NCBI GenBank assembly: GCA_023512835.1
Contig: CM042092.1
Coordinates: forward strand, 52,334,400 to 52,398,399
Direction of reading: 5' to 3'
DNA: 64,000 nt
Source: Taxillus chinensis
Lineage: Eukaryota > Streptophyta > Magnoliopsida > Santalales > Loranthaceae
In this document: positions 23,643-36,765 of the stretch, one piece after another
How the letters are laid out: each line of letters starts with the position of its first letter
Position numbering within the stretch: the stretch's first letter is position 1
Notes under the pieces: model-generated
Databases searched by the model: none
What the model saw: only the letters and a program-made list of their open reading frames with translations
Told to the model about the DNA's origin: nothing
Translations under genes and position numbers: made by a program

Positions 23643-26600
23643 CTACCAGCGTCCACGCTTTTGACTGGAAGGCTTACTGTTAATCCCAGAAATTTGCTTT
23701 AGGTTGGTCAGGGCATCTTGGGCGATCACCTTTGTGTTGGCATTCCCATGTTTGAGAGCCTCCGCCAGAGCCCCAACCAGTGACAGCCCATATCGCTGGC
23801 TCTGGCTTTCATCTCTCAGCATCCTGTCTATCATCCATATTGCACGCTCTTGAAGCTCGCCTGGTCGAGCTTCCATGAAGAGGGCAACCACAGCATCCAC
23901 TGCACCTGCCACCTCAAGTTCATCCATGACCCGCTTGGAATTGTCCCCCACAAGAGTGGATAGGGCCTCCACTGCAGCTATTTGAACGCTGGTGTCGTCG
24001 TCCATGATTAGATTGACCAGCGGTTTAACACATTCTCTTTTTAGCAAGCAAAATTGACTACCTTCTTCACATTCAATATTGTGCACTGGACAAGTAGAGG
24101 GCTCTGACGATGTCGCCCTCCAACACATGAGTAGGAAGGAAGAGCAAAGGCCCTGCGGTGGCTGTTTTGGTTTTCGATTAGCAGCTTGCGTTCTCCCGGA
24201 TAATGACAAGTTTCTCAGGCCCATAGCAGCTCGCTTCTTCACTCTTGATTTTGAAGAAGACAAAAGGTAATCGCAAAAAACATCCATCAGGCAATGTTCT
24301 TGAACAATTCTATGGATTTGTGGGTCCAGGCTATTTGTGAAATGGATTAAAAGGCCGAGAAGCCCTTCCACCGTGGTTGATGTGAGATGGGTGGCTCTTC
24401 CATCAGAGAGTGTCCAACGTTCATCTCTCAGAGTTGCAACTACCCATCTTACTAAACCTACTCCAAGGAATGTCTTCACTTCCTCTTCACATATGGACAG
24501 GTTCGCAAGTATGCAGGCAGCATCTGACCTCTCAGCATCCGTAGATTGGTCATCCAACAATTTGTCTTTAAATAATGGAAGTTTGTTCAAAGGTTTCAGT
24601 TCATCAACCAGATCTTGACACCTTTCTGAGAGTACTCTAACAAGCCTGAAAGCATAGGTTCTATATTCAACTTCTGAGTGTTCAAGAAATGGCATAATGG
24701 TCTTGATGCCGTCCCTAGAATTCACATGACTTGCTACAGAATCTGTAGTTTACAAACAAATAACGAAAGAGATAAGCAGGTGGGCGTTTGTAACCAAAGG
24801 ATTTAATGCCTTCAAAGCCACCATTTTATATATTTTCTAATATGTATTTACATAGACAGAAAGTACCAGGTTAAAGCAGTGAGAGTGGAAATATTCATAA
24901 CATAAAAATATTTTTAAAACTGCATATCTAGATGCAATCATGCAAATATCATAATCCTTTAGTATTTTTGCTATCATAACAGGAAATCGTTCCTGCTTTT
25001 GAGGTTGCAAAGACAACCAAGAAGGATAGTAAACTTTGAATTTTGCTTAATTTAGAAATGCAATGGACATGCAGATGTAAATTGTGATAATTATTCCGTA
25101 TCTTACAAAACATGAACAGTTTACAAATACATATATCACATTGCTGGACTTTCTCTAGAACATCCTATTTGTGATTTTAATTTAAAAGTTTTTAAAGTAA
25201 CAAATGGAGCTTATGTCCACCATCCTCATAGAGGAAGGCAGAGCCAGCCAAATGAAAAATTATCATTCAAAAACTAGGAGACTAAAAATTACCCGATGCC
25301 TGGGGAGAAGAGGCAATTCCACAAAGTATTTGAAGAATAGAAAGTTGACATCGACCAGAGGAAGCAGGCAAAAGCCTTAACAGGCTAAAAACAGTTGATT
25401 CTGACTGCATTGACTTCCCTTTCTTGTCTACAGGAGCTAATTCCCAGTGACCGCGTTTTAAAACTATGTTTGCAATTGTTGAGGCAGCTAATTCTTTTGG
25501 TTCAGGTGAAGCATCCTCCTTTCCAAATAGAATTTGCGTAAGAGCAGGAAGCACGGCAGAATCAACAAGGATTATTGCATTGTCATCTAGGATAGATAGG
25601 TTATACAGTGCATGCAAGCTGGGAATCTTCGCTTCTTCCTTGGATAGCAAGTCTACAAGTACTTTAGCACTTTGCCTTGCAATCTGCTCCCTGCTGCTAT
25701 TTGTCAAAGTCATTTCCCCAATAATAGATGCCATCTGTATTTTGACATCATCAGAACCTGTTTCTCAGAATGAAACCAGCTTGGAATTAAAATATGATCC
25801 AGCATCTATAGGATGATGTGCCGTAAGTAAAAGGACTGATCTCTACACCTCTCCAGTACTTTTTACATTCCAAACTTTTATACCTCTAATTCTCTTTTGT
25901 GAAGAAAATGTGTAATTTAATAAATTTGAATTGAAAATCATAAATACTGGCTACCCATTAGGACCTACTTCAACTTTAACAACTACACATCTAATTCTCT
26001 TCTGTAAAGAAAACGTGTAATTTAATAATGTGAATTGAAAATTAAAAATACTGGCTACCCCTTAGGACGTACTTCAACTCTAACAACTATTGGTGGATCT
26101 ATTCACCGATGCAATATGGTCAGCTGCAGATGCTAAATAGATTGAGGGTGTAGTGTAAAAGTACCTCCACATAGGCGATCAAGTAATGGTTCAAACCTCC
26201 CTGCTTTTGCTAAATGCTGAACATTATCTTCCACCTTCTCCACCTGCTTGAGAACCTCGTCAGCCAGATAAGATAACGCAGGATGTTCCTGATCACCCAC
26301 CATGCTCGAGAGAAGAACTAGGGCGCCTTTTTCTGATGCAATTTGTGAACAATAAGCGTCATCACATGAGAACTCAAGCAATAACTTCACAGCATACTCC
26401 CTTTCCTTCTCTGAGCTCCCAGTAAGGCTATGTTTAGCCAATCTCGGGACACCCTCCCCAAGCATTATCATCTAAACAAGTGTTTAGGATTTTATCAGAA
26501 CATAGAATTAACGATCATACAAATCACTATGGAAATTATATACTATGTCAAAAACATAATTGGGGACACTAACATATAGCGAGCAGTTGAAAACTAAAGG

Positions 26601-28125
26601 TTAGCTTTACATCGTGCTAGGGAAATAATATATAATATATTGATGCTTTTTCAGTTTTAAACTAATTAACTTAGGGAGGATTGTCAATGCATATAACAAA
26701 AACATAAATGATTCCTGTTCATTTAAATCAAACTTCAACGACCCTTGTATATCAATTTAAGGAGTAAGTTAGCAGGACTTAATTGATGAACACAACAAAC
26801 CTTGCTCTGTTCATCCTTGGCCAGGCTAAGCAATACCAGAAGAGCCTTGCTCCTCAAGTGCGTTCCAATTCTCATGGAACAGTCCCTGAGCAGTTTAACA
26901 ACTAGAACAACCACTCCAGCATTTCTAACCTTATATCGGCTAATTGAATGCTCTTCTGAGATTTTATAAATACAATCCAAAATATGCTCAGTACGATCAA
27001 GTGAAGGAAACTGAACACTAAGGTGCTCCACAGCCAGGTTAATTTGGATGTCAATGTTCCTATTAAACCACTCCTCAATTGCCCCAGACAGTCCAATGTT
27101 GGGCTTCTGCTCCAGAGACTTGAGCACCAGTCCAGTGACAGGGCAAGTAGGATCCTGGCCGTCCTCTATGCACTGCTGGAACCAATACTGAATGGCAGCG
27201 CGTTCATAAGTCTGAGAGGAGTCTAACACCACCACCGGTTCTTTCATCACCTCCTTTGTCAGGGGGCAAACAAAATTCTTGAAGGGCAAAATGAAGGTGT
27301 CTTCTTCAAATTCAAATCCCAATCCAACGGCACAGGTGCACAGCTCAGATGACCAGGTCTCCATAATTTTCTCTAGGCTTAGCAAAATCCGCCTCTCGGG
27401 TACAGAACTGGAGAGACCCAGATCGCTCTTCAAGAGCTTCACCTGCTCGGACAACTCGGTGTGGTTATCTGAATCAATCCCTAAAGCCCTACCAAAATCC
27501 ATAATCATGGCACTCTGTACAGATTTGTTCGTTTGCTCATCTTGTCCTAGTTTCTGTAAAGCCCAGCAAACCCTGTCTTCGTTGTTCGTAACCTAAATTA
27601 AGTATCGACATGTTACCTAAAGCTAAATAGAGACAGGAACAGAAAACGAAATAGAGACAGGGGGTTTGGGTTTATTGTTGCTATTACTCTGAATTGAGCT
27701 TGCTTCATGTCTCTGGAGAGATCAGCGCTCTTCTTGCGAAGCTTTCGATGGTTTTGGAGATCCAAGTCGAGCAAGGCGAGCCATCCTCCGATCGCCGTGG
27801 ATCGCTCCTGCAGAGAAGCGCTCAGAGACTTGCTATTGATCAACACCAATATCTTGCTTCTGTTCCTGTACACCGAAGCCGTCTCCAACGCAGCCGTCAG
27901 GTCTCCGGCGATTCCTTTCAGGGCGGTCTGCACTGGCGGCGATAGAGTCTCCGGCGATGACCGGAGGAAGTGGCTCAGGACCAGCTGGAGGCGGCGGCCG
28001 AACCCGGCCAACTTTCTGAGGTTTTCCCAAGGGCAGTTGTCGTCGCAGGCGGAGAGCTCCAACAGGGAGCGGCGGATGGACGCAACGACAGCCACTGTGG
28101 TGGCAGTGGTGCCGGTGGCAGCCAT
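23643..28125 (-). CDS. PUB42: U-box/ARM-repeat E3 ubiquitin ligase (PUB42-type), 5 exons, 1033 aa
   Basis: Exons on the minus strand: 28125-27688, 27592-26801, 26471-26165, 25757-25293, 24742-23643. All introns (95, 329, 407 and 550 bp) are GT-AG and phases agree (0, 0, 1, 1), giving 3102 coding bases with no internal stop. The start is the ATG giving MAATGTTATT; upstream codons run into the TATA region. Residues 1-250 are a helical N-terminal region. Residues ~253-324 are the U-box (CPLTKEVMKEPVVV, SSQTYERAAIQYWF, DPTCPVTG), the E2-binding fold of plant PUB ligases. The remainder is armadillo repeats (NAGVVVLVVKLL, LHALYNLSILDDNAI, AAVEALSTLV) that bind substrate. It is expected to act as a cytosolic or membrane-associated E3. 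The length and U-box wording suggest PUB42 rather than the shorter PUB43/44, but this is from memory. It is the only intact host gene seen. Confidence 0.85.
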
Positions 28126-28161
28126 TTCGCGGCGGCGGCTACCTGCTTGCCTGAAATGTGG

Positions 28162-28264
28162 ATATATATATATAATGCAGGGGACTGTTGACCGTTTACC
28201 TGCTATGTGGGTCAAGACTATAAGTTGCGAAGGTTGACTTGCTCTGTAGCGAGGTAGGTTGACC
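28162..28264 (-). promoter_or_regulatory. PUB gene promoter: TATA tract and four W-boxes
   Basis: An alternating TA tract (28162-28175) lies about 40-50 bases upstream of the ATG, so the 5' leader is short. Upstream are four W-box cores, TTGAC(C/T) in either orientation, at 28188-28193, 28210-28215, 28234-28239 and 28259-28264. W-boxes bind WRKY factors, so defence- or stress-responsive control is plausible but inferred. Confidence 0.55.
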
Positions 28265-28265
28265 G

Positions 28266-29108
28266 GTGCTCCACAAAAATTGGAGTCTACTTCCTATAGT
28301 GATATTATCTATGTTTTTCATACGGAAGAAAAAAACGTTGAAGTTTTGTTATTTTAAAATAAATAAAAATAAAAGTAAGAGATCAATCACGTGTGCTAGT
28401 CCTCCTCTCCCTCGATCCCCCTAATGCAGCCCACTCCATTGAATCTCCGGTAGATAAGTCTCCTTTCTTTCGGTCGCAACCCTCTGCTATTACGTCAATG
28501 TTTCCACCGCCATTTGCCAATGATGGTGCAGCTGAAGCAGCACCAGTGCAGATCCGCCCACACTTCCCCCATATTTAAAGGAGTTGGTTGCAGCAGCCAG
28601 GCAATTCTGGTCTAGTTGACGACACAGGGGTTGGTTGCAGCAGCTCAAGAGGACATAGCAGTCTGGCTGTGTGTGTCCAGGGTGACCCTCCACTCTGAGA
28701 AGAGTAGCTGTTGCTTCGCATCCGAAGGGAAGGAAGGTACGGCAAATACGGGAAAAATCTCATATGTGAGCAATTAATTAATTAATTAATTCATGGTGGT
28801 TGGAGAAAAGATTGGTCTATGTGACAATTTATTTATTTATTCATGAGAATTAATTGTCCCATTTGCATCCCAAATGTTTTTTTTCCTTTGATCGGTCTGG
28901 ATCCCAAATGTTTTTTCCCTTTCAATAATTTTCTAAAAAAATTACATGTTACAATTAAACATCTCAAAGGATCATCACCAAATATTCTTCTTGCTTCAAT
29001 TGGAGGCTCTCACTGAAGATGTCTTCTTCTACGTATTTGAAATTGACCCCGTTGGAGTTGGTGATACAGTAAAAGTGTGGCTCTTAATAACAAGAGGGAT
29101 TTTCAAAT
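28266..29108. other. Upstream intergenic DNA, no gene recognised
   Basis: It contains a TTAA microsatellite (28770-28790) and short unsupported ORFs. A plus-strand stretch at 28985-29080 reads like coding sequence (LEALTEDVFFYVFEIDPVG) but has no recognisable family and stops at the Sirevirus LTR. It may be an exon fragment cut by that insertion. Confidence 0.4.
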
Positions 29109-30518
29109 TGTTAGTCCCTGTAAGCCTAGAGGGGAGATGAATAGGCTTTTATCGAAACTCTTTTCAAATTCTGGCACAACACTTATCTGGTTAAGAGAAA
29201 TAATCAATGCGGAAGATAACCAGATAGTGAAAGTATTTTGTTTTATTATCAAATGACAATTACAACAAAATAGAGCAGATTAAAGCTTGTAAAGCATTTC
29301 GATCTACTGAACAAATCTCTTATACTCTGTTTACAAATACTCACACGCTAGCCAACTGTTATCTCTTTAAGCTCTTGTACATACAATTTTCTTATACACT
29401 TAAGAGCTCGTGAACTGCATCAACACCTAACAAAATATAAAAGTGTTCATATATATAGCCATCCGTGAAGAACATCCTTGGAACTTGTTCTTCCGAGCAA
29501 CGTGCACATTGATTGTTCCTCGGAAAACTCTCTGCCTCAATTGCTACGGATGTGGAGTTCAAAATCTTGGGTTTGCAAAACATAAGTATCTTTGTGAGTT
29601 CCCAAGTGCAGTTAAAATTGTGTCCACATATCCGTGTGATCCACGTGTAAGATGCTTTAGGTTCTCACCAAGTTTGTCTTACATCGGGACACAGCGAGCT
29701 GACTACTTTGAGTGCAAAGAGATAAGTTGAAGTAGCGTCTTCTTAATCCGTCGTAAAGTTCCTTACTCCGTCTTAACGAAGCTCAGATCCTTACTCTGTA
29801 TCATTAGTTACTTACTCCGTGTTAGTTTGGTACTGGAATTCTTATTTCGTGCCAGCGCTTCCTTACTTCGTATGAACGAGAAGTCCAGAGAGCTTTCTCC
29901 ATATCAGCGCTTCCTTACTCCGCATGAGTTGAAAGGACCGGATGGCTTACTCCGTATTAGCGCATCCTTACTCCGTATGAGTAAAAGGTTGGATTCCTTA
30001 CTCCGCATCTCTTTTCTTTACTCCGTGCGAATAAAGGACTTGGATCCTTATTCCACACAAGTCGTTCCTTACTCCGCATGTATGAAAGACTCGGATTCCT
30101 TACTCCGTGTCTTCTTATCCTTAGTCCGCTTGAGCAGAAGACTTAGCCTTTTATTTCGTGATAACTGTCTTTTACTCCGTGCTAGTTGTAGACTAGGATT
30201 CTTACTCCGCATCTATATGACTTAGTCCGTTTAAAGTGTTAGATACAGATTCCTTAGTCCATAGCTTTAAGCATTTGGTCCGCACGAATGATCCTTATTC
30301 CGTATGAAGTGAAGACTTGGTTATTTACTAAGTGTTTGACAACACTCACTCTTGTCCGGATCAGGATTATATATCCTGTCCTTAGATTTGCTCTCATGAG
30401 TGAAGGTCTGGATTAAGATCATATCTTCTGCAACAACTTAAGCTAAAACATGCAATGTCTCAAATCAAATTACATAGGGTTTTATCCACATTATCTAAAT
30501 TCTGGGTTTAATCCAACA
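29109..30518 (-). repeat. 3' LTR of SIRE3 (1410 bp, minus orientation)
   Basis: On the plus strand it begins TGTTAGTCCCTG and ends TTAATCCAACA. It carries the same blocks as the other Sirevirus LTRs: gataaccagatagtgaaagtattttgtt at 29214-29241 and CTTACTCCG repeats at 29760-30215. The outside flank is caaat, and the inner end meets copy 2 directly. Confidence 0.85.
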
Positions 30519-30685
30519 GTTATGACTTTTAAGTGGCAATTGTTGGGTTTTAGGGAGTTTTATTCTGACACACATTGGCTAGAACACTTTGTTTGATGGT
30601 GAGTAAGCTAGGGGCAAGATTTGAGCCCAAGAGGAAGCTTTTTGGGGTTGCACGCGACAATGCACGTGACAATGGTTGTCATGGG

Positions 30686-31333
30686 TGTTAGACCCCATTT
30701 TGTCCAGGTTGGACATACTAACCCCATTTGATATACCTTTCTGCCCATGCCATATACCTTGTTGAACGGGTCCACAATGATCCCATACTTCCAAGGAATG
30801 GTTTGGAAGTCTTTGAAGCACCCCAAGTCTTTGAAGCACCCCAAGACCAACACCAGGTGATAGAGGATGAAAATGGGAGACTGACGCACTTGACCGAGCT
30901 CAAATCGGACTTAAAATGAAGAAGTTATGGCCAAAACAATTTTTGTCAAAAAAAAAACTTCGGGGTTGACCGTTGACCGTTGACCTACTGACACTTCGAC
31001 CCATTGACCTTCGAAGCCTCGAAGCCCTGCTATCGACACTCCAACCTACGACTCGCCCCTTCGGCCCTTCGACCCCTGACCATCGAAGCCTGTAAACCTC
31101 CGACTTGCCGACACTTCGACCTACGACTCGCCCCTTCAGACTTTTGAACCCTGTAAAGATGCGAAGCCTCGGAACTGACGATGCCTTGACCTGTGACGCC
31201 TTTGACACGCGACCTACGATGCCTTGACCTGTGAACCTTCGACCCTTGACCTGCGAACCTTTGACCCTTGACCTGCGACGCCTTTAAGCCTTCGACCCGT
31301 TGACCATTGACTTTTGACCCCCCGAAATTTCGA
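30686..31333 (+). repeat. 5' LTR of gypsy 3, deleted after 648 bp
   Basis: It matches the first part of the 3' LTR (56486 onward): ccccattttgtccaggttgg, the ccatacttccaaggaatggt block, and the TTGACC/CTTCGACC-rich tract. Similarity stops at aatttcga (31333), after which internal sequence begins. About 2 kb of LTR and the primer binding site are therefore deleted. Confidence 0.82.
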
Positions 31334-32400
31334 AGCCTTCAACGGCATAGATCTTGTTCCCACAATAGAAGAATACAGAAGATTATTGGATACCCCCGTG
31401 GAAAACAAAATGAAGATCTATCTACCGGAGCCCAGAAGATCATGTCGAAGGGCCTTTGCTGAGATAATGGGAAAGCCAGTATGGGACTCACCGGCGGTCA
31501 CAACCTATGGTGGGCGAGAATATCTTCCATGGGCAACAATCAAAGAAATAATACAGACCGCAATGTATAGGGGCACACAAACTGCTTACACTAGCTATAT
31601 ATGGGCTAGTCATTTTCCCGAGGATACCGGCCCACATCGATGGAGCAATTGTAGATTTGGTCCAGCAGGTGCTCAAAGGATGTGACCATACTCCTGCTAT
31701 CTTGGCCGAAATCATTCGATCTCTTACTTATCTGAGGAGTAAAGGCTCGGGACAGTTCATGGGGTGCTTACCTCTCCTATGTACCTAGTTGCAAGGTCAT
31801 TTCCCTTGTAGTGTTCATCGTTTTCCTGCTGTTTATCAGGTGCCAGCCACGACACTACTGGATATTCTGCCCAGCAAGTGGAACTTACCTAAAAGCTTTG
31901 AAGACTGGAAAAAGAAGTTGGAGAACCTCACAGAAGTTGACATTACCTGGACTGCTCCTTGGATGCCAGTGGTCTCCATGACATATAGCTGCGGGGACTA
32001 CAATTGGGTTCCACTTTTAGGTCCCTGGGGAGGAACTGCATATGCACCACTGCAGGTAGGACGACAAGTGGGGCGTCATCAAATTATCCCCGTGCTATTT
32101 GGCATGGAAGAGTGTGACTTCACTTACAGCAGAACCATGCTCACAGAAGAAGGCAACAAGATGTATTAGGCATGGTCCACACCACACAAGATCCAACCCA
32201 ACAGTTCAAAACCTGGTGTTTACCCCGTATACATATCTTGGAGGGCACAACACAAGCCACAGCTAACTTCAGACATGAAGGCTATCCTCCAGGAGAATCA
32301 GACTTTAACGCAGCAGATCCAGAGGCTAGAAGCATCGTTAGAAGGAGCTCTTTAGAGGTTGCAGCTGAGGGAAAAACAAAGGGAGGAAGCAGGTGAGTGA
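31334..32400 (+). pseudogene. Gypsy 3 5' ORF, DUF7745-like
   Basis: The translation FNGIDLVPTIEEYRRLLDTP, then PAILAEIIRSLTYLRSKGSG and TTLLDILPSKWNL resembles the DUF7745 region found in plant retroelement and Ty3-related proteins. The frame changes near 31690-31790 and there is a TAG at about 31788. A Gln/Glu-rich helical stretch follows (32270-32400). Its function is unknown; it precedes gag in this family. Confidence 0.6.
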
Positions 32401-32771
32401 CCACCCCAGAGGAAGAGGCGCCGTGCTACTTAGGAGATGACTGGAAGAGTGCTTTAAGATCATGTAGCACTAGCTTTCATTTTACATGGCATTTCAGCAT
32501 TGAATGTTTGTATTGTGTGTTTGGTTTGTAATAAAGTTGTTTGTTTTTCTAACCCTCCACATATACATTCCATGCATACATGCATATCAAATAAAAAAAA
32601 TTAAATAAAAGTTCCCTTGTACCCAGGTGGGTAGCAGCCTCTCTCCAGGATTGCGCACTCTTACAATCTCAGATCTCGCCGCAATCAAGTATCACAGCCA
32701 CAACCGATGGCGACGGCGCGAGAAACAGACTCATGGGTTTAGAACAATCACAACAAGCCCTGTAAGGGCAA

Positions 32772-34855
32772 ATGACTTTGATGATGGATATGCTCACCAA
32801 GCTGACTGAAGAAAGAGAAAGAATCCCAGCAAGAGGAACCCCGACAGGGGGAACTATCAATCACCACCAAGAGCAGGGGCAAGACGCAGTTCAACCGCCC
32901 AATCCGGCTCCAAGCCAGGCACCCACCTATCATCCTGCTATGGCACAACCTCCAACTCCAAATCAAACTCATTTCACTATGCCCACATCGGGACATACAA
33001 TGGAGGTAATGGGTTCCCCAGCTCCTCAGGAAAATATTGAGTCTCCCGCTTTACGCCGACTTGAGGAAAGATTAAAAGCTGTAGAAGGCATTGACAGCTA
33101 TGGCATGACCAGCCCACAAGATTTATGCTTAGTCCCTGGTGTGGTGCTGCCACCAAAATTCAAAATGCCGGAGTTTGAAAAGTTCAATGGGACCCGGTGT
33201 CCAAAGACACATTTGGCCATGTACTATCAAAAGATGGCTGCTTATGCTGGTGAAGACAAGCTCCTCATGCATTGTTTCCAGGAAAGCCTAACCGGGGCAT
33301 CCCTTCGCTGGTACTTTCAACTAAATGGAAACCGCATCAAGACATGGAAGGAATTGGCTACCTCTTTCTTGGCACAATACAAACATGTCACCGAGCTGGC
33401 GCTGGATCGACTAACCCTGCAGTCCATGGAAAAGGGATCCGAGGAGAATTTCAAAGATTATGCACGAAGATGGAGAGAGGCCGCTGTGGAGGTCCAACCT
33501 CCTCTTACCGAAAGAGAACTCACCACTCTTTTTATCAACACACTAAAAGGCGTATACTACGAGAAGTTGATAGGTAACGTCTCCAACAGCTTTGCGGACT
33601 TGGTTGCATCCGGTGAACGTGTAGAAAGTGGAATTAAAGGAGGAAAGCTAAAGGGTGATGCGGCTAAGGCATCAAAACGGTTTCAACCACCAGCAAAGAA
33701 GAAGGAAAATGAGAGCAACCTGGTATACCAAGCGCACCAGTCAATACAACCAACATTCTACCAAGCGCCAGGGTGCTACAGAGGTCACCGGTAGGCTGCT
33801 TATCTTCTGCACCACCTCCCCAATTCATGCCATACTTGCCACAGGGAGGGGTTCCATTTCCATATCCAATGACACCTAATCCGTTTCAACCAAGAGCGCC
33901 TTACGCAGAGCAACCAAGGCCAGTAACTCAGGAAGGACCAGGAGCCTCATCCGAAGGACAGGGGCAATCGAGGGCTCAGACCCAGCAAGCAGGAGCGAAT
34001 CAGGCTTCCCGTCGACCACGATAAGAGTTTGATCCAATTCCAATGACTTATGCGGAATTATACCCCAAACTCTTAGAGGCAAGGATGGTAACCCCTATAC
34101 CCTTGGGAGAAATAAAGACTCCTCCCCAGGCCTGGTACAAGCCGGATGCCAGGTGTGAATATCATGCAGGTGGAGTTGGATATGATATCGAGAATTGTAT
34201 AACATTCAAAAGGAAGGTTCAGGCATTGAAGGATGCAAAGTGGCTGGATTTTTCCGCACTGACTGGGACACCAAATGTGAACAGTAATCTGCTTCCAAAA
34301 CATTCCCATGACATGACCGGTATCACAACAGAAGGACGGCTAGAGAAGGTTTCACAAATACGAATAGAGGAAAGCTATTTGTTTAACCTACTGCAGGAAT
34401 ATGGATATATACTTGCTCCCGACGCATTGAAGACAAAGAAGGGGACAGAGTTGGAGAAACAATGCCTTTATCACAAAATGTCACGGGGGCATGACATCAA
34501 ACACTGTAGTGAGTTTGCTAATATGGTACAAAAGCTCATGGACCAAAGGATTATCGAATTCTCAAGAGAAGGAACGGACAACCAAAGCCATATGATCCAA
34601 GGAGATAATTCACACAAATCGCCATGGGTGCCAACACCCCTTGTCTTAAACGTTAAGGCTCCGGAGATCCCGCTACTGCCACATGGAATCAAGCCTCTCA
34701 CTATCCATGCCTCAAGTCTCGTGCTAGACAAGGGGGAGAGAACCGAAATCCCACAACTACCGCATGGAATTGCACCTCTCACCATAGGTGTTCCTGCTCC
34801 TTTCCCTATAAGACTGATAAGGCAATCCCATGGAACTATAGTTGCGAAATAGTTC
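32772..34855 (+). pseudogene. Gypsy 3 gag
   Basis: The ORF 32772-33794 holds the Retrotrans_gag domain: EKFNGTRCPKTHLAMYY, then LTGASLRWYFQL, then WKELATSFLAQYKH. A Pro/Gln-rich linker and two C-x2-H-type knuckles follow (CEYHAGGVGYDIENC near 34157, where Tyr replaces the usual His, and CLYHKMSRGHDIKHC near 34461). Frames differ between the gag core and knuckle parts (frameshift near 33790-34040, TAA at 34021-34023). It would form the virus-like particle and bind RNA. Confidence 0.8.
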
Positions 34856-34890
34856 AGGGAACCACCGCAGCAGAGAAGATAACTAGGAGC

Positions 34891-34991
34891 AGTAAGGCTT
34901 ATGCCCCTGATATGGCAGACAAAGCAAGGAAGGAGAACACTGTGGAATTAGAAATTGAGCCAACGCTAGAGGCAACAAAGAAAGAAGCACT
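34891..34991 (+). repeat. 101-bp direct repeat, left copy
   Basis: It is identical over 101 bases to 36766-36866. It belongs to the gypsy 3 gag-protease linker (MADKARKENTVELEIEP) and is followed at once by the start of LTR copy 1. Confidence 0.95.
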
Positions 34992-36761
34992 TGTCACGCC
35001 CCGGATTTCCAACCCGAGGAAACCGGTACGTGACTCCCCTTTTACCCACACGGAGGGCAAAGGGGTTAGGATACAAATCAAGAATTTAACATTTTAAACA
35101 TTCACAACACATTCAAGAAAAATAGAGTCCATCAAAGCAGTCCACAAACCAAATCAGTCTTTATTACAAAGTCCTCTTTTCAATCCATCCCCATTGGGGT
35201 TACATCAGTTCCCATAAAAATAACATAAACAGTAAAGTAAATAAGGCCTTCCACCTTGGAGTCCCACCTAACGCCTGTAGGTTCCTGTAAAGAGAACAAC
35301 ATGGTAGGAGGGGTGAGCAACCACACCTCGAGGGATCATGTCTCCCCAACCCATCCCATGCACCTAACATCTACATGCCTTGTGTACAAGTGTTGTGTCG
35401 TGATACAATCATTCCACCAGATGTAATTACAGGCTATAGCAACAAATATAATCATACACAGCTGGTACATAAACACTCCCGGGCTTCCACGACCACCGGG
35501 TCCCAAGAACGGTCCCGGGCTTCCACGCCACCGGGTTCCACAAAACGGGTCCCAGGCTTCCACAGCCACCGGGTTCCACAAAATGTCCCAGGCTTCCACG
35601 ACCACCGGGTTCCACAACGATCCCGGGCTTCCACGACCACCGGGTGTACAAGCAAACATGCAGCACATAAGGCCATACAGGCATAACATCAAACACTTAA
35701 TATGCTTAGTCACACGGGAATAACGTCGAACACTTAGCATGCATATATTCTCAGGCTTACAAACCCAGCCACACAGCTATTATTCCAAACACATAATATG
35801 CACAGCCTCACAGGCATTATTTCAAACACGTTCTGAGCATACACACAGGCATATTCATACAGGCATATCCACACCGGCATTTTATCAAACACTTAGCATG
35901 CACCAACCACCAAATCTCGAAATCACACCAAAACGCCATCGAAGGCCAACATTCATATAGGAGGTCACACCTATATGAATTTACATATAAATAATATAAC
36001 GAGATATAACTCATATTCGCCCTAGGACCCTAGGACAGAGGAGGACTTAGGAAGAACGGAATCCCTACCTCAAGGAAAACGCAACAACACAAAGAACGGT
36101 CCGATCCCAAGCCGAACGCCGTTCACCCACGAAGCACCGACCACCCACGCAAGACGCCCGGCAAGAAACCAGGAGCTCTCCTTCCCTCTCTCTCTCTCTG
36201 CGACGGCTGGTGAAGCAACAAACCCTAAACCTAAAACAGAGGGGCTCCTCCTCCTTATATAGACAACACAACATCAAAATGACGTAGTTTTGATTAAGTG
36301 AATCCCAGGATCAAAACGACGTAGTTTTGATTACACAAGTTACCACCTTTCCGCACCTATATAGGCCAAAATACTCAGAATTTCAACATGGTCCTTTGGA
36401 GAGAGTTCCTTAGAATGACAAAACCAAGGGAACCATGCAAAAATATGGCTGCACGCCAATTTGCACGTGAATTCCCAATTCACGTGCACCTCCATATGGA
36501 CTCCAAATGCTCTCAAACTTCACCCCTAGCTTCCTTGCATCATTTAGAAGACAATTACACTTGCACGTGAATTGGACCCATATCACGTGCACCTCACATA
36601 CATCTCCATTTGGCCTGAAACTTCTGTGGTAGATAGAGGACACCATTCTAAGCATCTTTCCTTTTGCACGTGAATTCATTGGAGTCCATTTACTAGGTCA
36701 AAATCTAGAAAAACTCTACTCAGGAGGCAAAACTGACTAACTCAAGGTACGGGTCCTTACA
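34992..36761 (-). mobile_element. Copy 1: solo LTR (1770 bp) of the TGTAAKGACCC...TGACA family
   Basis: On the plus strand it begins TGTCACGCCCCGG and ends GGGTCCTTACA. Read on the minus strand it matches copies 2 and 3: paired ACGT palindromes (36276-36335), a TATA motif (cttatatagac, near 36252), a CT/GA run (36185-36201) and five units of the 35-bp CCGGG minisatellite (35475-35650). No ORF is meaningful. It is flanked by 101-bp direct repeats instead of a 5-bp duplication. Confidence 0.82.
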
Positions 36762-36765
36762 TGGT

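Noticed and set aside
27613..28237. Plus-strand ORFs of 83 and 176 codons opposite PUB exon 1
   Set aside because: They are antisense shadows of a well-supported exon with GC-rich codon use.
28393..28578. Small ORF upstream of the PUB gene
   Set aside because: 61 codons, no family, no promoter evidence, and unrelated to neighbours.
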